Below, in pieces: positions 21,954-33,912 of a stretch of 64,000 nucleotides of DNA. This DNA comes from Paralithodes platypus (Eukaryota; Arthropoda; Malacostraca; Decapoda; Lithodidae), in assembly GCA_032716605.1 (NCBI GenBank), contig CM064580.1, positions 31,165,684-31,229,683 of the forward strand, given 5' to 3'. Numbering within the stretch: position 1 is the first letter of the stretch; each line of letters begins with the position of its first letter. Below the pieces are notes generated by a model. The model ran no database searches, was not told the DNA's origin, and worked only from the letters and a program-made list of their open reading frames with translations. Position numbers and translations under genes: made by a program.

Positions 21954-22180
21954 AACATTTTGGTTGACATCTTTGACTATATTGCAACGTTTCGGAACCA
22001 GCTGGGTCCATCATCAGGCCGATAAAATAACATGCGACTTACAAAAATAGTATGTATGTTTTTAGTTTGATTGCTGAATATATTTGTAAGTCGCATGTTA
22101 TTTTATAGGCCTCAGGATGGACCCAGCTGGTCCCGAAACGTTGCAATAAAGTCAAAGATGTCAACCAAACCAAGATGTTT
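21954..22180. mobile_element. Penelope-like terminal inverted repeat remnant with hammerhead-like motifs
   Basis: Two arms of about 90 bases (21954-22043 and 22083-22180) are reverse complements around a 40-base spacer. The left arm on the minus strand reads CTGATGA, a short stem TGGACCCAGCTGGTTCC, GAAA and, 16 bases on, GTC (22017 to 21975): the conserved boxes of a hammerhead ribozyme. The right arm on the plus strand has CTCAGGA in place of CTGATGA (22111-22153) but keeps GAAA and GTC. Hammerhead motifs in inverted terminal repeats are characteristic of Penelope-like elements. Stem I pairing is not evident, so activity is doubtful. No Penelope RT lies in the window. Confidence 0.55.
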
Positions 22181-22864
22181 CTGTTCACCCTGGTTTTGCT
22201 TCTTATATATATATATATATATAGATATATAATTAGGTAGTGACCAAATCATAATAATGTTTGTAAATTGCAAACACATGCAAACAGAAGCAACCAACTA
22301 AACTCTTCATAAACAAATTATATAAGGAAAATGCTGACCATAATAAGAATACTCCCTTCCCTCCTCCCCACCCACCCCCAAGCGTGGGGTCAGTTAGTTT
22401 TAAGACAAAAGAGAGACCGAGGGTGGTTGTGGTGGTGGACTGGGATAACATCAGCTAAGGGAGACTGTTGGTGGTGTTGGAGGTAAAGTAGGAGGGTGGC
22501 TGGTAATACTTATGGAAATACAGATGGAGGCAGAGGAGATTATGGGGGGAGATAATGTACCCTTTCGGTATTAAAACGCTATTATTGTCTTTATTCAGGC
22601 AGGTAATTGGCGATTATATACCGCTTAAGAACAACCTCAGGCAATGAAACCTGTGTAATTTATCAAATTTATAACTTCATCTCATACAGATAATTTTTAA
22701 TCTCTACAAAACCATAGCCCGAATGTAATTAAAAACAGCGCCAAGGTATAATGAAACGGTTAAGGATAGTTTGTGCTGTTGTATATGTTGTTGTTGTTGA
22801 TGATGGTAGTTGTGGTGGAGAAAATAAGCGTAGCATCGGAGGGTGGGGAAATCAAGTTTGTATA
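22181..22864. other. Unassigned sequence with a short (TA)n run
   Basis: A TA run at 22205-22222, a C/A-rich stretch near 22360, and GGTGGT simple sequence around 22430-22480. No gene recognised. Confidence 0.4.
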
Positions 22865-24135
22865 TTGTTGCTGGTAACGTTGATGGTATATTGTTGCTGG
22901 TAACGTTGATGGTATATTGTTGCTGGTAACGTTGATGGTATATTGTTGCTGGTAACGTTGATGGTATATTGTTGCTGGTAACGTTGATGGTATATTGTTG
23001 CTGGTAACGTTGATGGTATATTGTTGCTGGTAACTTTGATGGTATATTGTTGCTGGTAACGTTGATGGTATATTGTTGCTGGTAACGTTGATGGTATATT
23101 GTTGCTGGTAACGTTGATGGTATATTGTTGCTGGTAACGTTGATGGTATATTGTTGCTGGTAACGTTGATGGTATATTGTTGCTGGTAACGTTGATGGTA
23201 TATTGTTGCTGGTAACGTTGATGGTATATTGTTGCTGGTAACGTTGATGGTATATTGTTGCTGGTAACGTTGATGGTATATGTTGCTGGTAACTTTGATG
23301 GTATATTGTTGCTGGTAACGTTGATGGTATATTGTTGCTGGTAACGTTGATGGTATATTGTTGCTGGTAACGTTGATGGTATATTGTTGCTGGTAACGTT
23401 GATGGTATATTGTTGCTGGTAACGTTGATGGTATATTGTTGCTGGTAACGTTGATGGTATATTGTTGCTGGTAACGTTGATGGTATATTGTTGCTGGTAA
23501 CGTTGATGGTATATTGTTGCTGGTAACGTGATGGTATATTGTTGCTGGTAACGTTGATGGTATATTGTTGCTGGTAACGTTGATGGTATATGTTGCTGGT
23601 AACGTTGATGGTATATTGTTGCTGGTAACGTTGATGGTATATTGTTGCTGGTAACGTTGATGGTATATTGTTGCTGGTAACGTTGATGGTATATTGTTGC
23701 TGGTAACGTTGATGGTATATTGTTGCTGGTAACGTTGATGGTATATTGTTGCTGGTAACGTTGATGGTATATTGTTGCTGGTAACGTTGATGGTATATTG
23801 TTGCTGGTAACGTTGATGGTATATTGTTGCTGGTAACGTTGATGGTATATTGTTGCTGGTAACGTTGATGGTATATTGTTGCTGGTAACGTTGATGGTAT
23901 ATTGTTGCTGGTAACGTTGATGGTATATTGTTGCTGGTAACGTTGATGGTATATTGTTGCTGGTAACGTTGATGGTATATTGTTGCTGGTAACGTTGATG
24001 GTATATTGTTGCTGGTAACGTTGATGGTATATTGTTGCTGGTAACGTTGATGGTATATTGTTGCTGGTAACGTTGATGGTATATTGTTGCTGGTAACGTT
24101 GATGGTATATTGTTGCTGGTAACGTTGATGGTATA
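22865..24135. repeat. 26-bp minisatellite, 49 units
   Basis: The unit TTGTTGCTGGTAACGTTGAT + GGTATA repeats 49 times. 49 x 26 is 1274, and the array is 1271 bases, which fits three single-base deletions that I can see: TATGTTG near 23280 and 23590, and AACGTGATGG near 23528. Two units near 23033 and 23292 have ACTTTG for ACGTTG. Because 26 is not a multiple of three and the minus strand has no stop in any phase, a 480-codon frame arises that is an artefact. Confidence 0.98.
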
Positions 24136-24641
24136 GACTTAGACAAATGAGGGTGGTTGTGGTGGTAGTAGCTTAGATATATGAAAAGTGGTTGATCTAT
24201 CTATCTATTGCCAGACGCGTTGCTTCCCTTAATGAGGGTGGCCATACACAGAAGGCCCCCAAGCGGACCTATTCCCTGTAAGAGGGACAACCCAAGCCAG
24301 TGTATTGAAGGACTTACAGGATTGACCACTCAATTTAGTATCCGTCCGACTCCGAGGCCCTCTACGTATCTTGTTAGCATTAGTTTTCTACAGTAGTGTT
24401 CAGCTAGTTCATCTACTAACCTGCCTTACACTTAGATAAGCAGTACGGATTTGTATCAGGTTTACTCCCCTAGATAGGTTGCCGACCAAGGCTGACGAGT
24501 CCCATCCACCCGGATATTTATAAGGTTGTCTCCCCTAGATGGGTTGCCGACCAAGGCTAACGAGTCCCATCCACCCATAGGTTGATATAGGGAGTATTTA
24601 AGGAAGGAGGATGGTGATGATGGTAGAGAGAGAATACTATG
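24136..24641 (-). mobile_element. Possible RTE-type LINE/SINE 3' end remnant, with a duplicated 52-bp segment
   Basis: CTATCTATCTATTGCCAGAC at about 24196 followed by GAGGGTGGCCATACA resembles the 3' termini of the two RTE copies (CTATCTATTGCCTGATCCCC then GGGGTGGCC). It could be a related element in minus orientation. Within it, CTCCCCTAGAT(A/G)GGTTGCC and the following 35 bases occur twice, at 24466-24517 and 24530-24580. No coding seen. Confidence 0.4.
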
Positions 24642-24696
24642 AGTTGTTGTTGTTGTTGTTATTGTTCCCTAAGCTACCTGGCCGAACAGCCCCGAG
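24642..24696 (-). mobile_element. 3' fragment of the (AAC)n-tailed SINE-like family
   Basis: GTTGTTGTTGTTGTT then CTACCTGGCCGAACAGCCCC matches the 3' ends of the elements at 41868-42389 and 59975-60395. Only about 55 bases remain, a severely 5'-truncated copy. Confidence 0.7.
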
Positions 24697-25601
24697 TGGT
24701 TATTGATGGTGGTGTTGATGATGAGGAGGATTGATAGAAGTGATGATAGTAAAGAAGCTGCACATAAACTATGAGGGTGTACTTGGACAGAGTGGAAGTG
24801 ATAGGGGTATTCATTTTAGTGGCGATGGTGGAGAACGATAAACCTAAGAAATTATGGTATAATTGGTGAGAGTGGAGGTGATAGTAGTGATGATTTAATG
24901 ATGGTTGAGAGCCTATATAGATGATTAATGATGGTGTTGGTAAATTGGAGAGAGGGGAGGTGCTTGTAGTGATGATGATAGCAATGATGGTGAAAATACA
25001 GAGGGTTCTGAATTGTAGTAGTTGTGCAGATGAAATGAGATGCCAATGTTGGTGGTATTTGCGGTGTAAAAATATAAAATTGATGGTAGTGATAGTGGAG
25101 TTGGAGGTGTACAACCATAATATGTATTATGGTAATGTAGACAGAGAAAGAAACACCCGGTTATCGGTGGTGGAAGTGAAACAAGTGGAGTAATGGTTGT
25201 ACTAGTGGTGAAAATATATGTGGTTGGCAATACAAGTTGTTGAGTCGGTGATGCTGCAGGAGGTTGTGTTGGAAGCAATAGCTGCGTTTTCCAACACCAC
25301 TACTGAATTATCTATAAGGCTTTGGCAGTAAACACGAAATATTTATCTGTGACATCAGAACAAATTTTACATAGAGTACTCCCATCGTCCAGCATTACTG
25401 GCTTCATACGTATCAGCCAACCTAAAATGGCCATATAATGATTAATTATCAATAAACGATACACTATACCATGTAGGAAGTCTAGGGGGAAAGAGAGCAA
25501 CACGAAAATATAATACAGGACAAACAAAAGCACACACAAATGCTAGAATAACACTGAAAAGTCACTAGAATCGAAAAATCACAAACATTCCTTAAATTGG
25601 T

Positions 25602-25606
<5 letters not shown>
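24697..25606. other. GATGGTGG-type simple sequence, then unassigned AT-rich DNA
   Basis: Up to about 25290 the plus strand is dominated by imperfect GATGGTGGT repeats; the open frames there are low-complexity artefacts. From 25290 to the TA array nothing is recognised. Confidence 0.5.

Positions 25607-25694
<88 letters not shown>
25607..25694. repeat. (TA)n microsatellite
   Basis: A pure TA run of about 88 bases. Confidence 0.98.
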
Positions 25695-25699
<5 letters not shown>

Positions 25700-27296
25700 C
25701 CGCTAGAAATCACTATATCGTGATGTCGCTAGACGGAAGTTTTTCACTGAATTTAGCGGTAGCCGCTACATTGGCACCTCTATACGAGACCATGCATTCA
25801 ATTTATTATACAATAAGGCCATATTTCGACATTATTACAATGATTTCAATGTTCTGAGATCATTACATTGGTTTATAAATTGATTTACACAATTTCATTT
25901 CCATCAGTTTGAAAAAATAAAATAAAATAAATTAAGAAGTTTAAACTATATTAGAGGGTTATTAATACACGGCACTTTCCTGCCCCGATAGGCTTCTCCG
26001 TGCGAGTGATCTTGATGTTCTTATTTTAAAGTCGGTCACAAACTCTATTATTTACATCGTATATTTAGGTTTGGCGAACAATTTGGAATTCCTAGTAGTA
26101 TATTTGAACATATACAGGTATATAATTTACATATTCTCATAGGTATAGTAGTTCACTCGTTTTGTTTTGGATATATTAGCCCAATATCGAATGATCATGA
26201 ATTATTTTGCTTTGCCGCATATGTAGACTATTTTAAGACTAGATTTAGATAGATAGGATGTTTACACTCGCCAATGAAATAGGATGACTTGCTTTTACAT
26301 ATATACTTAAAGCACGACAAAATTATAAAACTCAAATAAGATTGAGCTACACTCCTAGTTAACATTCCCTAGGAGCAGGCTGACTTGGATTGATATTTGA
26401 CACCCTTAATGGTGGAATACCTTTCGTTGGGAGATAGTGGTGTAACAGAAAACGTGGCTGTTGTGAATTTATAATAAATGTGGTGCTATATAGTGGTACT
26501 ATACTCTGTTCCAATTAGGTAGGCCAGAAATCGTGAAACCTAACTTCTGTATCTTAAAAAAGGGCTAGAGTAAATGGGATTTACATTTCCGCACCTATTC
26601 CATGACTGACTCTTACCATATGGTAGAAATTTGAGCTTTATTCTAGTTGCTTGTGAGTTATAGAGGTTAATGTTCAAGAGTTTTGGTCTACTTACTTGGA
26701 ACAGGGTACAGTATGTGAGACTTAAGACATTCTTTGGCTATGCTGTAAGATGATTATTGATGGTAGTGGAGATTGGAGAGATGAGCGTTATGGTGAAGAT
26801 AAAGGCAGGTGAGTGTAGTGATGGTGGGGGAAGGGAAGTAGCCATGGAGAGGAAGGGAGGGAGGTGGAGATGAAGGAAACAGGTGTGTGCATTGATGGTT
26901 GTGGTGATGGAGGCGATTGAATGTATAGCCTATTTGTTTTTAACCTGGCGAATTTACACTTGGCCTATTTGAGCTAGACAATTTTACTCCAAATCGATTA
27001 GCTGCTAATACTTTGTAGTATAATTCTTGCGTTTGTTTTTACAATTTTAAGATGTTATTCGGACACTACCATCAGCCAATCAGCTCCAAGTAGAGTTGTC
27101 TAGCTTAAAGGGATCAGGTGAAAATTTGGCATATAGTAATATTGACTGAAGTGTTATTAGTGAGAAACTGATAAGTATAGTGAGGGTGATACCAAAGTGA
27201 GTGGAGGGGTAGTGTGGAGGGGAGGAGGTGGGTGATGAGAATCCAAATGGTTTGGTTTGGTTTTGATGGTGATGATAAAAAAAGAAGGATACAGGG
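25695..27296. other. Unassigned AT-rich sequence
   Basis: No gene, RNA or repeat family is recognised in this 1.6 kb. Frames are short and of random composition. Confidence 0.4.
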
Positions 27297-27510
27297 TTAA
27301 CCCCTTCTGTACCGCAGCGTCTTTTTTATATTCTTCTAGCTATATTTAGGCGATTTTGTGCAGCTTGAGAAGGACCTGTGGTGGTAAAAAGGGTTAAGTG
27401 AGGTAGTTCGAAGCATGTTAATGGCTGGAGGCCCTTTTTAAACTGAATAAAAACGTTTATTAGTAGCCAGAATAAAGTTAAAAATACCTCTCCGGTACAG
27501 AAGGGGTTAA
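27297..27510. mobile_element. TTAA-flanked MITE, family T-E, 214 bp
   Basis: Perfect 18-base terminal inverted repeats TTAACCCCTTCTGTACCG start at 27297 and end at 27510, including the TTAA target duplication at each end. The interior has no coding capacity. The terminal TTAACCC and the TTAA target are those of piggyBac-type elements. It is the cleanest terminal repeat of any TTAA element in the window. Confidence 0.88.
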
Positions 27511-28434
27511 GAGAGTTGAGCTTACTAATGGTGGTTATAATGGAGATAGAGGCCAAGGGAATGTATTGGTGGAGGTTTTGGAGGAAACAAATCAACCATG
27601 GGATGGAAAGAGGAGGCAGGCTACAATCGAGATTATCTTATCTGGTGGTGAAAGAAAAGGAAAACATAAATAGGAAGAGGCAAATTCAATAGTGGTTTTA
27701 GTGAAGATAGATGCAGGTGAGTGTAGTTATCGTGGTGTGGTGGAGGGGGGGGGGGGGGGTGCAAAGGAGGAAAGACAATGAAAGGAGGGACTTGAAACAT
27801 TCTTGAATTTGGTTGTGGTGGTGAAAGAAAATAGGAGGAAAGAGATATGCAGCGTTCAGAGGAGGTCATTAATTTATTCCAATGTACTAGAAGGATGGAA
27901 TTTGATTGCCTGTATTTACATCACAAAGCTACCACAGGTACTTCATTAAGGGGAGATGGGCTGTTTTTTTAGATGGTGAAAGGTGAGATATAGGTGTCTT
28001 TGGTGGATATGCTGTAAAGGCAGGAGTGTAGTAATGGTGGAAGAGGGAAGAAACAGCCATGGGGGACATGGTGGTGGAAGGTGAGAATGGAAATGAGTTT
28101 GGTATTGATAGTGATATTAACAGATCAAATGAGAAAACGAGATTTAAATAGTGAACATCATTTTGGTTTTGGTGGAAATATAGGCAGGTGAGTGTAGCAG
28201 TAGTGGAGGTGGTGGGAGACTAGAGAGAGAGTGTGTGTGTGTGAGAGAGTGAGAGTGGGCAGGGGAGGCATGAGGGGGTGGAGGGGTCAGAGGAATGTAC
28301 AAGCCCCTCCAGGCCATACGATGCCACACGATGCTCACCTATTTTTCACAACGCATCCTCCCTCCCGTCCCATCTCCACCGCCCCTCTCCGACCCTGAGC
28401 CCTGAGAATACCGGCCTGTAGGGAGCCCACCTCG
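27511..28434. other. Purine-rich and G-run sequence, no gene recognised
   Basis: GGTGGAAA-type simple sequence with a G-run of about 17 at 27745-27761 and short (GT)/(GA) runs at 28225-28250. Nothing coding. Confidence 0.5.
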
Positions 28435-28790
28435 CTTTTTTTCTCTTTCTCTCCCTCTCTCTTTGGTTTTTATCCATTCGGCCCCATTCAGCCTACTGTT
28501 TTAAGACGTTTATCCCCATCCAGGTGTCAATATTTTCTTGGCAAGCGGTAGCGAGCCAGCATATATATATTTTTGTTTTGACAACAAGCTAAATTTGTAC
28601 ATTTATCGATAGAAAAATGTATCCGGCGAAGCCGGATTTCTCCATTCAATGCTGGCTCGCTATCCCTCGCCAGGAAGAAATCGACACCTAGATGGGGATA
28701 AACGTCTTAAAACAGTTGGCTGAATGGGGCATAATGGATACAAGCCAGGGAAAGAGAGAAAAGAAGAGAAAGATAAAACAAAAAAGCCGG
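28435..28790. mobile_element. Foldback element with a CCGG-type palindromic core
   Basis: The left arm (28435-28561) and right arm (28655-28790) are reverse complements over about 120 bases. Examples are GTTTTAAGACGTTTATCCCC on the left with GGGGATAAACGTCTTAAAAC on the right, and TAGCGAGCCAGCA with TGCTGGCTCGCTA. The loop contains AAATTTGTACATTTATCGAT then AGAAAAATGT and CCGGCGAAGCCGG, a core shared with four other places. No coding. Target duplications are not clear. Confidence 0.75.
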
Positions 28791-29544
28791 TGGCCCCCCT
28801 TAAGGAGGTGTCTACATTTTATAGATTTTATTTAACTTTCCCTTGAGGATCACGTTTTAGAGGCACCTTTTATATTTTAGTATTTACAAATATATAATGG
28901 TCATGGTAGGCATTTTATTTTGAACTCCACATGATTAATTAGTCCCAAATATCAAGTAGAGTTATTTTACTTGAGTTTATTATATGCAATACAATAAAAC
29001 TAGTATCATAAGACTGTGATAATCAGAATTGTGGTGTAGGACAGATTTCGAAAGTAACAAGCTAATAATTGCGCTTTGATAACATAAATACAGACAATAT
29101 GGACTGTACAGTACACGTATATATAAATAATGTTTTGAGTATAATTATGCTAAGATTCTTCCACGTTTTTACTCCTATTCTTTATTGCCATAATTGCTTT
29201 AAATACTTATACAGCTATTGGACGTTCATCTCCACAACTCAAATGCTAATTATATACATTATCTAAATTATTAAATACCGTTGTAGGTAGCGAATTTTTA
29301 CATATATCTTGATTTTGTTTTCAATCAACAACTTAGTTCCCCATTTTGTGAGTAGCTGGGATGTATGTGGGGAAAAGAAGAGTATAGTGTGCAGCCAACT
29401 TTTGACTTATGAAAGCTTGGCATTGTTATACATTAATATGACATACTAGGTTTGATAGGATTAGACTTTAAAATAAAAAAAATAAAAAAATAATACATTC
29501 TTACTTTTTAACTCATATGTACAATTTGGCCCCTACACATTTAA
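28791..29544. other. Unassigned AT-rich sequence
   Basis: No recognisable gene or repeat family. Confidence 0.35.
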
Positions 29545-29912
29545 GGGGGTAGTGCTTGTTCTTTGGTCTATATATTTATCTATTATTTTTATTTGAGTTT
29601 CCTCGCTAGACTTCCATCTAGCTGAAAAAAATACCCCCCTGAACCCCTTTCAAGATAAATTTGTACATTTTTCGGTAGAAAAATGTCCCGGCCGAAGACC
29701 AGATCATTCTAAAATTACAGGCTCGCTGTCGCTCGCCAGGAAAAAGATTGACACCTAAATGGCACGAAATGTCTTAATATTGACAAAGAAAGGGGGTGAA
29801 AGGTCTCAAAATCGCCAAACCCACAGAAAGAACGTCTTAAAATCTCGAAACTAATATGCTAAACATGAGGGAGAAAGGGTTCCCGAAAAAGCAACTACCT
29901 CCCCCTAAACAA
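29545..29912. mobile_element. Inverted-repeat element, core family copy 2
   Basis: Ends AGGGGGTAGTGCTTGTTC and GCAACTACCTCCCCCT are imperfect inverted repeats. The middle holds TTTGTACATTTTTCGGTAGA and CCCGGCCGAAG. The element aligns along most of its length with 45553-45903 (shared TTTGGTCTATATATTTA, TCGCTCGCCAGG, ACACCTAAATGGCA-type text). A non-autonomous DNA transposon is likely; the superfamily is unknown. Confidence 0.65.
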
Positions 29913-31160
29913 ATATCACGAATTCCTGTGGTGGTAATGCAAGTTCTTTGATAGCGATTTATTTTTGTTTTATTTAGAATATGATTTTTATGAATACATT
30001 GGTTAGTAAGAAAACCAATATATTGAATCCACTTGCACTAGCCAATACATAAAATAATAATTGTAGATATATTGATGATATACTTTATGTGTAATAAGTT
30101 AGAATATCTGAATATAGCTAATTACATTCTTCCAAATTCGATACCCCTCACACAGGGTAATAATGATAATACTTCATAAAACTTCTTAGTTAGTTAAACT
30201 CCCTGGTCCTTTGTGCTGGCCAGGTGGCGGACTGTTTTTTTTTTTTTTTTTACCTATTATTTGTTGTTGTTAAGTTTAAAAACAAAATATTATTGATTTT
30301 AGTGTTTAATAAATTGTAATTTTTCATGAATTGCAATTCTGGTTTGCTATTTTTTGTGTTGTGACTTTAGTTAATGTTTGGTTGCTGTGTTCAGCGTGCA
30401 TTTCAGTTAAGTTGTCGAGTTTCATATATTTTATTACAGTTGGCAAGACATCAACTTGGGACAAATACTATGGAGAGCCGGCTGTATTATTTGTGTCTAT
30501 GTGTATGAAGGAGACAAAAGGCAGGCTGCCTGTAACGAGTAATATAGCCACCATAACAGGTTAATGCATAGTATTAATGAGAATCATTGTCCATACCCAT
30601 TCTCAAATAACACCATTACAAATGGTTAAACTCATGCACTCCCCTTGGAACTATATGTAGACCTGTGAGAGCCAATAATCCAGTCACTCACTCCCAACAC
30701 TTATCCCAGGTTTATGTCGTGGCAATTGTACAGTCAAAATCAACAGTTAACGCTAAGCCTAATACTGGTTACTTGGCTATTATATTTATAGAGAGGAACA
30801 TTTACATGATACTTTATACACATAATACTACTACGATGACATATTGTATGAGGAAGGTTGTCAGCGAACTATTGACATTGACTGTACGAATATGAAGAGC
30901 TGGTTAATTATACCACCAGAACAGGCTAGTGCACATTATTTATTATAATATATCGATAGGAGGAGGCTGTAGGCACCAGCCGAACAGGGCGGTACTCTCA
31001 GGGAGTGCTAGGTGGCTGATAAGGACAGCTGGAACTCCTATCTCACCAACTGGCCTCCCTTGCTGATCCTTTCTGTGCCTCACCAATATTGAGGGCAACC
31101 CCAGTCTGCCCTTGAAAACACCTTCTCTTTCTGTCATTACACTATATCACAAACACATCA
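29913..31160. other. Unassigned AT-rich sequence with a small JL1 fragment
   Basis: At 30497-30541 ATGAAGGAGACAAAAGGC and GCCTGTAACGAGT are a tiny 5'-truncated copy of the JL1 LINE 3' end in minus orientation. The rest shows no gene. Confidence 0.5.
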
Positions 31161-31164
31161 CAAC

Positions 31165-32062
31165 CTTACACTACTCCATTAGTTTTTCAGAACGCCCCAG
31201 CCAGCAATCCCTCAACGACAAACGTAATGAAGCCATAGAACTCTTAAATTCTGATCTAAATACTATCTCCAATTGGGGCAGAGAAAACCTTGTTACCTTT
31301 AATGCTTCCAAAACCCAATTTCTCCATCTATCTACCCGTAAGGAACTCCCAGTGGACTATCCCTTATTCTTCTACAATACAAAAATCAATCCTTCATCTT
31401 CTCTCAATATTCTTGGTGTCTCTTTTTCTTCTGCTCTCAGTTGGACGGACCATATTACCAGTCTTGCTAAGGCAGCCTCCCAGAAGATGGGTGTGCTCAA
31501 CCGCCTTAGGTTTTTTTTTCTCCCCTGCACAGCTTCTTGCTCTGTACAGGGGCATAGTGCGTCCTTGTATTGAGTATTGTTCACATGTGTGGGGAGGTTC
31601 CTCTCACACTGCTCTCTTAGACAAAGTTGAAAGGAAGGCCTTTCGTATCATTAACTCCCGTCCACTCACCAACTCTCTGCAATCTCTCTCTCTCCGCCGC
31701 AATGTTGCATCTCTCTCGCTACTATAATAATCAGTGTTCCTCAGAGCTTTCCCAGTGTATACCACCTCCTTTACGTAGGGCACGTGGTACCCGTCTTGCA
31801 ACTCAGTCCCACCCCTGCTCTGTGAGGCTCTCCAACCCGAGAGTGAAACGTTACTCTGTCTTTCTTCTACTCAACAGCTGAGCTCTGGAACTCTCTCCCA
31901 GAATCAGTCTTTCCCTCTTCCTATGACTTAAATTGCTTCAAACTTCGTGTGTCCAGGCATTTTGGCTCGAACGTCCCTTGATTTTGACCCTGTCACTCTT
32001 TCAACTATGGGGGAGGCACTCGCTATAGGCAGTTCTGCCTTTTGCCTCCCTCAATCACATTG
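31165..32062 (+). pseudogene. JL1 jockey-like LINE, 5'-truncated C-terminal half
   Basis: The plus strand encodes the region after the RT catalytic box: LNTISNWGRENLVTFNASKT, LNILGVSFSSALSWTDHI, then in another frame IVRPCIEYCSHVWGGSSHTA and SLRRNVASLSLL. A T-run at about 31510 causes the frameshift. The 3' end TTTTGCCTCCCTCAATCACA is followed by an A-rich tail (AAAACAAAACAAAAATA) at about 32062. A second JL1 copy starts just downstream in the same orientation. Confidence 0.85.
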
Positions 32063-32162
32063 AAAAACAAAACAAAAATACCTTTTCAAAATGTAAAAAA
32101 CAAAATAATGATGACTAACATACTACCCGCCTCAGAGTCCCCAGGGGTGGGTGGAGTGGGGT

Positions 32163-33521
32163 GGGGGTGGGGGAGACCAGAAATGTCCCCAGTGATTTGG
32201 CCCCTGATGCTGACCCATCGAGATGCACTGGAGCGCGACCCCCCACTCTCACTATAGATTTCTGCAACATTTGTGGCCTTTCCTCTAACTTCCACTCTGT
32301 GAAACACCACCTCTCCTCTGCCAACCCTGATCTTCTTTTTCTCACCGAAACCTAGTTTCTGGGACTACTGACAACAACCCTTCTCTGTATCCTCTTACTA
32401 TCTCTATCCTCAGTTTCAAGCCAAAGTTGAATGTTGCATTTATGTGCGCAACAATCTTGCATTCTCTCGTGTTCCCCAACTTTGATTCTTCTGAATTTTC
32501 AACTCTGGCAAAATATTTCTTGTCACTCTCAAACTAAATATTTCTGAGCTGTTTATCTCTCCCATGATTCTACTGACTATCCAAAATTCTTTGACTATCC
32601 ATCTCTCCTTTCTCAGAAATCTTCATCTTAGGAGATTTCAACTTTCACCACCGCCAATGGTTCTCCTCCCATTTCACTGACCAACCTGGTGAACAAGTCT
32701 ACATCTTTTCTATCTTAAATGACCAGGGGCAGTTAGTCAAATCCCTCATCGCTTTGGAGATCTGTCCAACATTCTTGACATATTTTTAACTTCTAATCTT
32801 TCTACTTACGGTGTAAAACTTTTCTCTCCATTGGGCTCCTCCAATCACAACCTTATCTCTGTTACCTGTTCTATCTCTCCAGTACAACCACCCGATCCTC
32901 CCAGCCAGCGGCACATGTGGCACTTTGGCGCTGCCGACTGGGAGTCTTTTCAGCAGTACTTCTTTGATTTCCCATGGCATGATTTTTGCTTCCGTAGCCA
33001 GGGACCCTCGGAATGGGCCGAGCGCATAGCCGATGTAATCCTCTCAATTTGTTTGCTCTCAGTTTATTGCTAAAAAACTTGGTTTACTCAAACTTGTTCT
33101 ACTGCTGTCCGCAATAAGGAGAAAGCATTCATATGGTACCGTTGCCTAAAAACTATAAAATCTTGTGCTATATATGTTTCTGCCCGGAATCAAACCAAAT
33201 ATGTTCTTCGATTAGCTAAAAACATTTTCATCAATAAAACAAATTCTGAACTTTTCAACTCTAGCTCTTCCCATGCTTTCTGACATCTAGCCAAGAACCT
33301 TTCCAACAATTTTACTTTCTCACCTTTCCCTCTTCTTTTCCAGTCTGAAGGCACTACTGTCACTTCTTCCTCTGAGAAAGCTGAACTCTTCTCTCAAACT
33401 GTTGCTAAAAACTCCACCGTGGATGATTCTGGTGCTATTCCTCCATCTCCACTCCCTTCTCACTTATTTATGCCTAATATCATAATCGCTTCTAAGGATG
33501 TACTTTCTGCCCTCTCTGGGA
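32163..33521 (+). pseudogene. JL1 jockey-like LINE, part 1: endonuclease to RT start
   Basis: This is the 5' half of the most complete JL1 copy. The endonuclease begins PPTLTIDFCNICGLSSNFHS, where FCNIRG-type text is usual, and a TAG replaces the Trp after LFLTET. The metal-binding motif ILGDFN is at about 32631 and the catalytic SDH appears as SSNHNLI at about 32840. A linker follows (KAELFSQTVAKNST) with the RT start DVLSALSGIN at 33521. Frames are broken repeatedly. The element continues at 33785 after a TTAA insertion and at 35070 after an antisense JL1 insertion. Confidence 0.8.
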
Positions 33522-33784
33522 TTAACCCTCTTAACACACGGTCTGGGGCTGCTAACGGTTTTTCACTTTAATTTTCAGCTCACCCTGCTATGATTTTTTG
33601 CCAGATACCTCCACATATGGACTAGTAGACCAGATGTATCGAGTCCTAAATGGACACCATGGCGTCTTTCGTGTGGTTAAATTTCGTGCAGGGCTTAAGG
33701 ACACCATGGCGTCCATAGGCTATGTGCGCCAGGGCAAAAGTAGCTCAGGACGCCATGGCGTCCATACGTGCGCGACAGGGTTAA
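33522..33784. mobile_element. TTAA-flanked MITE, family T-C, 263 bp
   Basis: TTAA lies at 33522-33525 and 33781-33784; the ends read TTAACCCT and AGGGTTAA. Removing the insert and one TTAA restores the JL1 reading frame through SGIN and SKKTYGPD, as in the copy at 19384-21440 (SGLNTKKANGPD). The inside holds three tandem subrepeats of about 48 bases around GGACACCATGGCGTC (33652, 33699) and the 16-base palindrome GGACGCCATGGCGTCC (33748). No coding. Confidence 0.88.
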
Positions 33785-33912
33785 TAGTAAGAAGACGTAC
33801 GGACCGGATGCTGTTCCTCTTGTTGTACTCGAAAACTGTTCTTCCGTGCTGACTCCCTGCCTAGGCAAACTCTTTCATCTCTATCTTTCCTCTAACGTCT
33901 TTCGTTTTTGCT
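33785..33912 (+). pseudogene. JL1 LINE, part 2: short RT segment
   Basis: Between the T-C element and the antisense JL1 insertion, the plus strand continues SKKTYGPDAVPLVVLENCSS and CLGKLFHLYLSSN, the expected next segment of the RT domain. Confidence 0.8.

Noticed and set aside
22704..24146. 480-codon minus-strand open frame
   Set aside because: It is the 26-bp minisatellite read through; all phases of the unit lack stops, so length carries no coding evidence.
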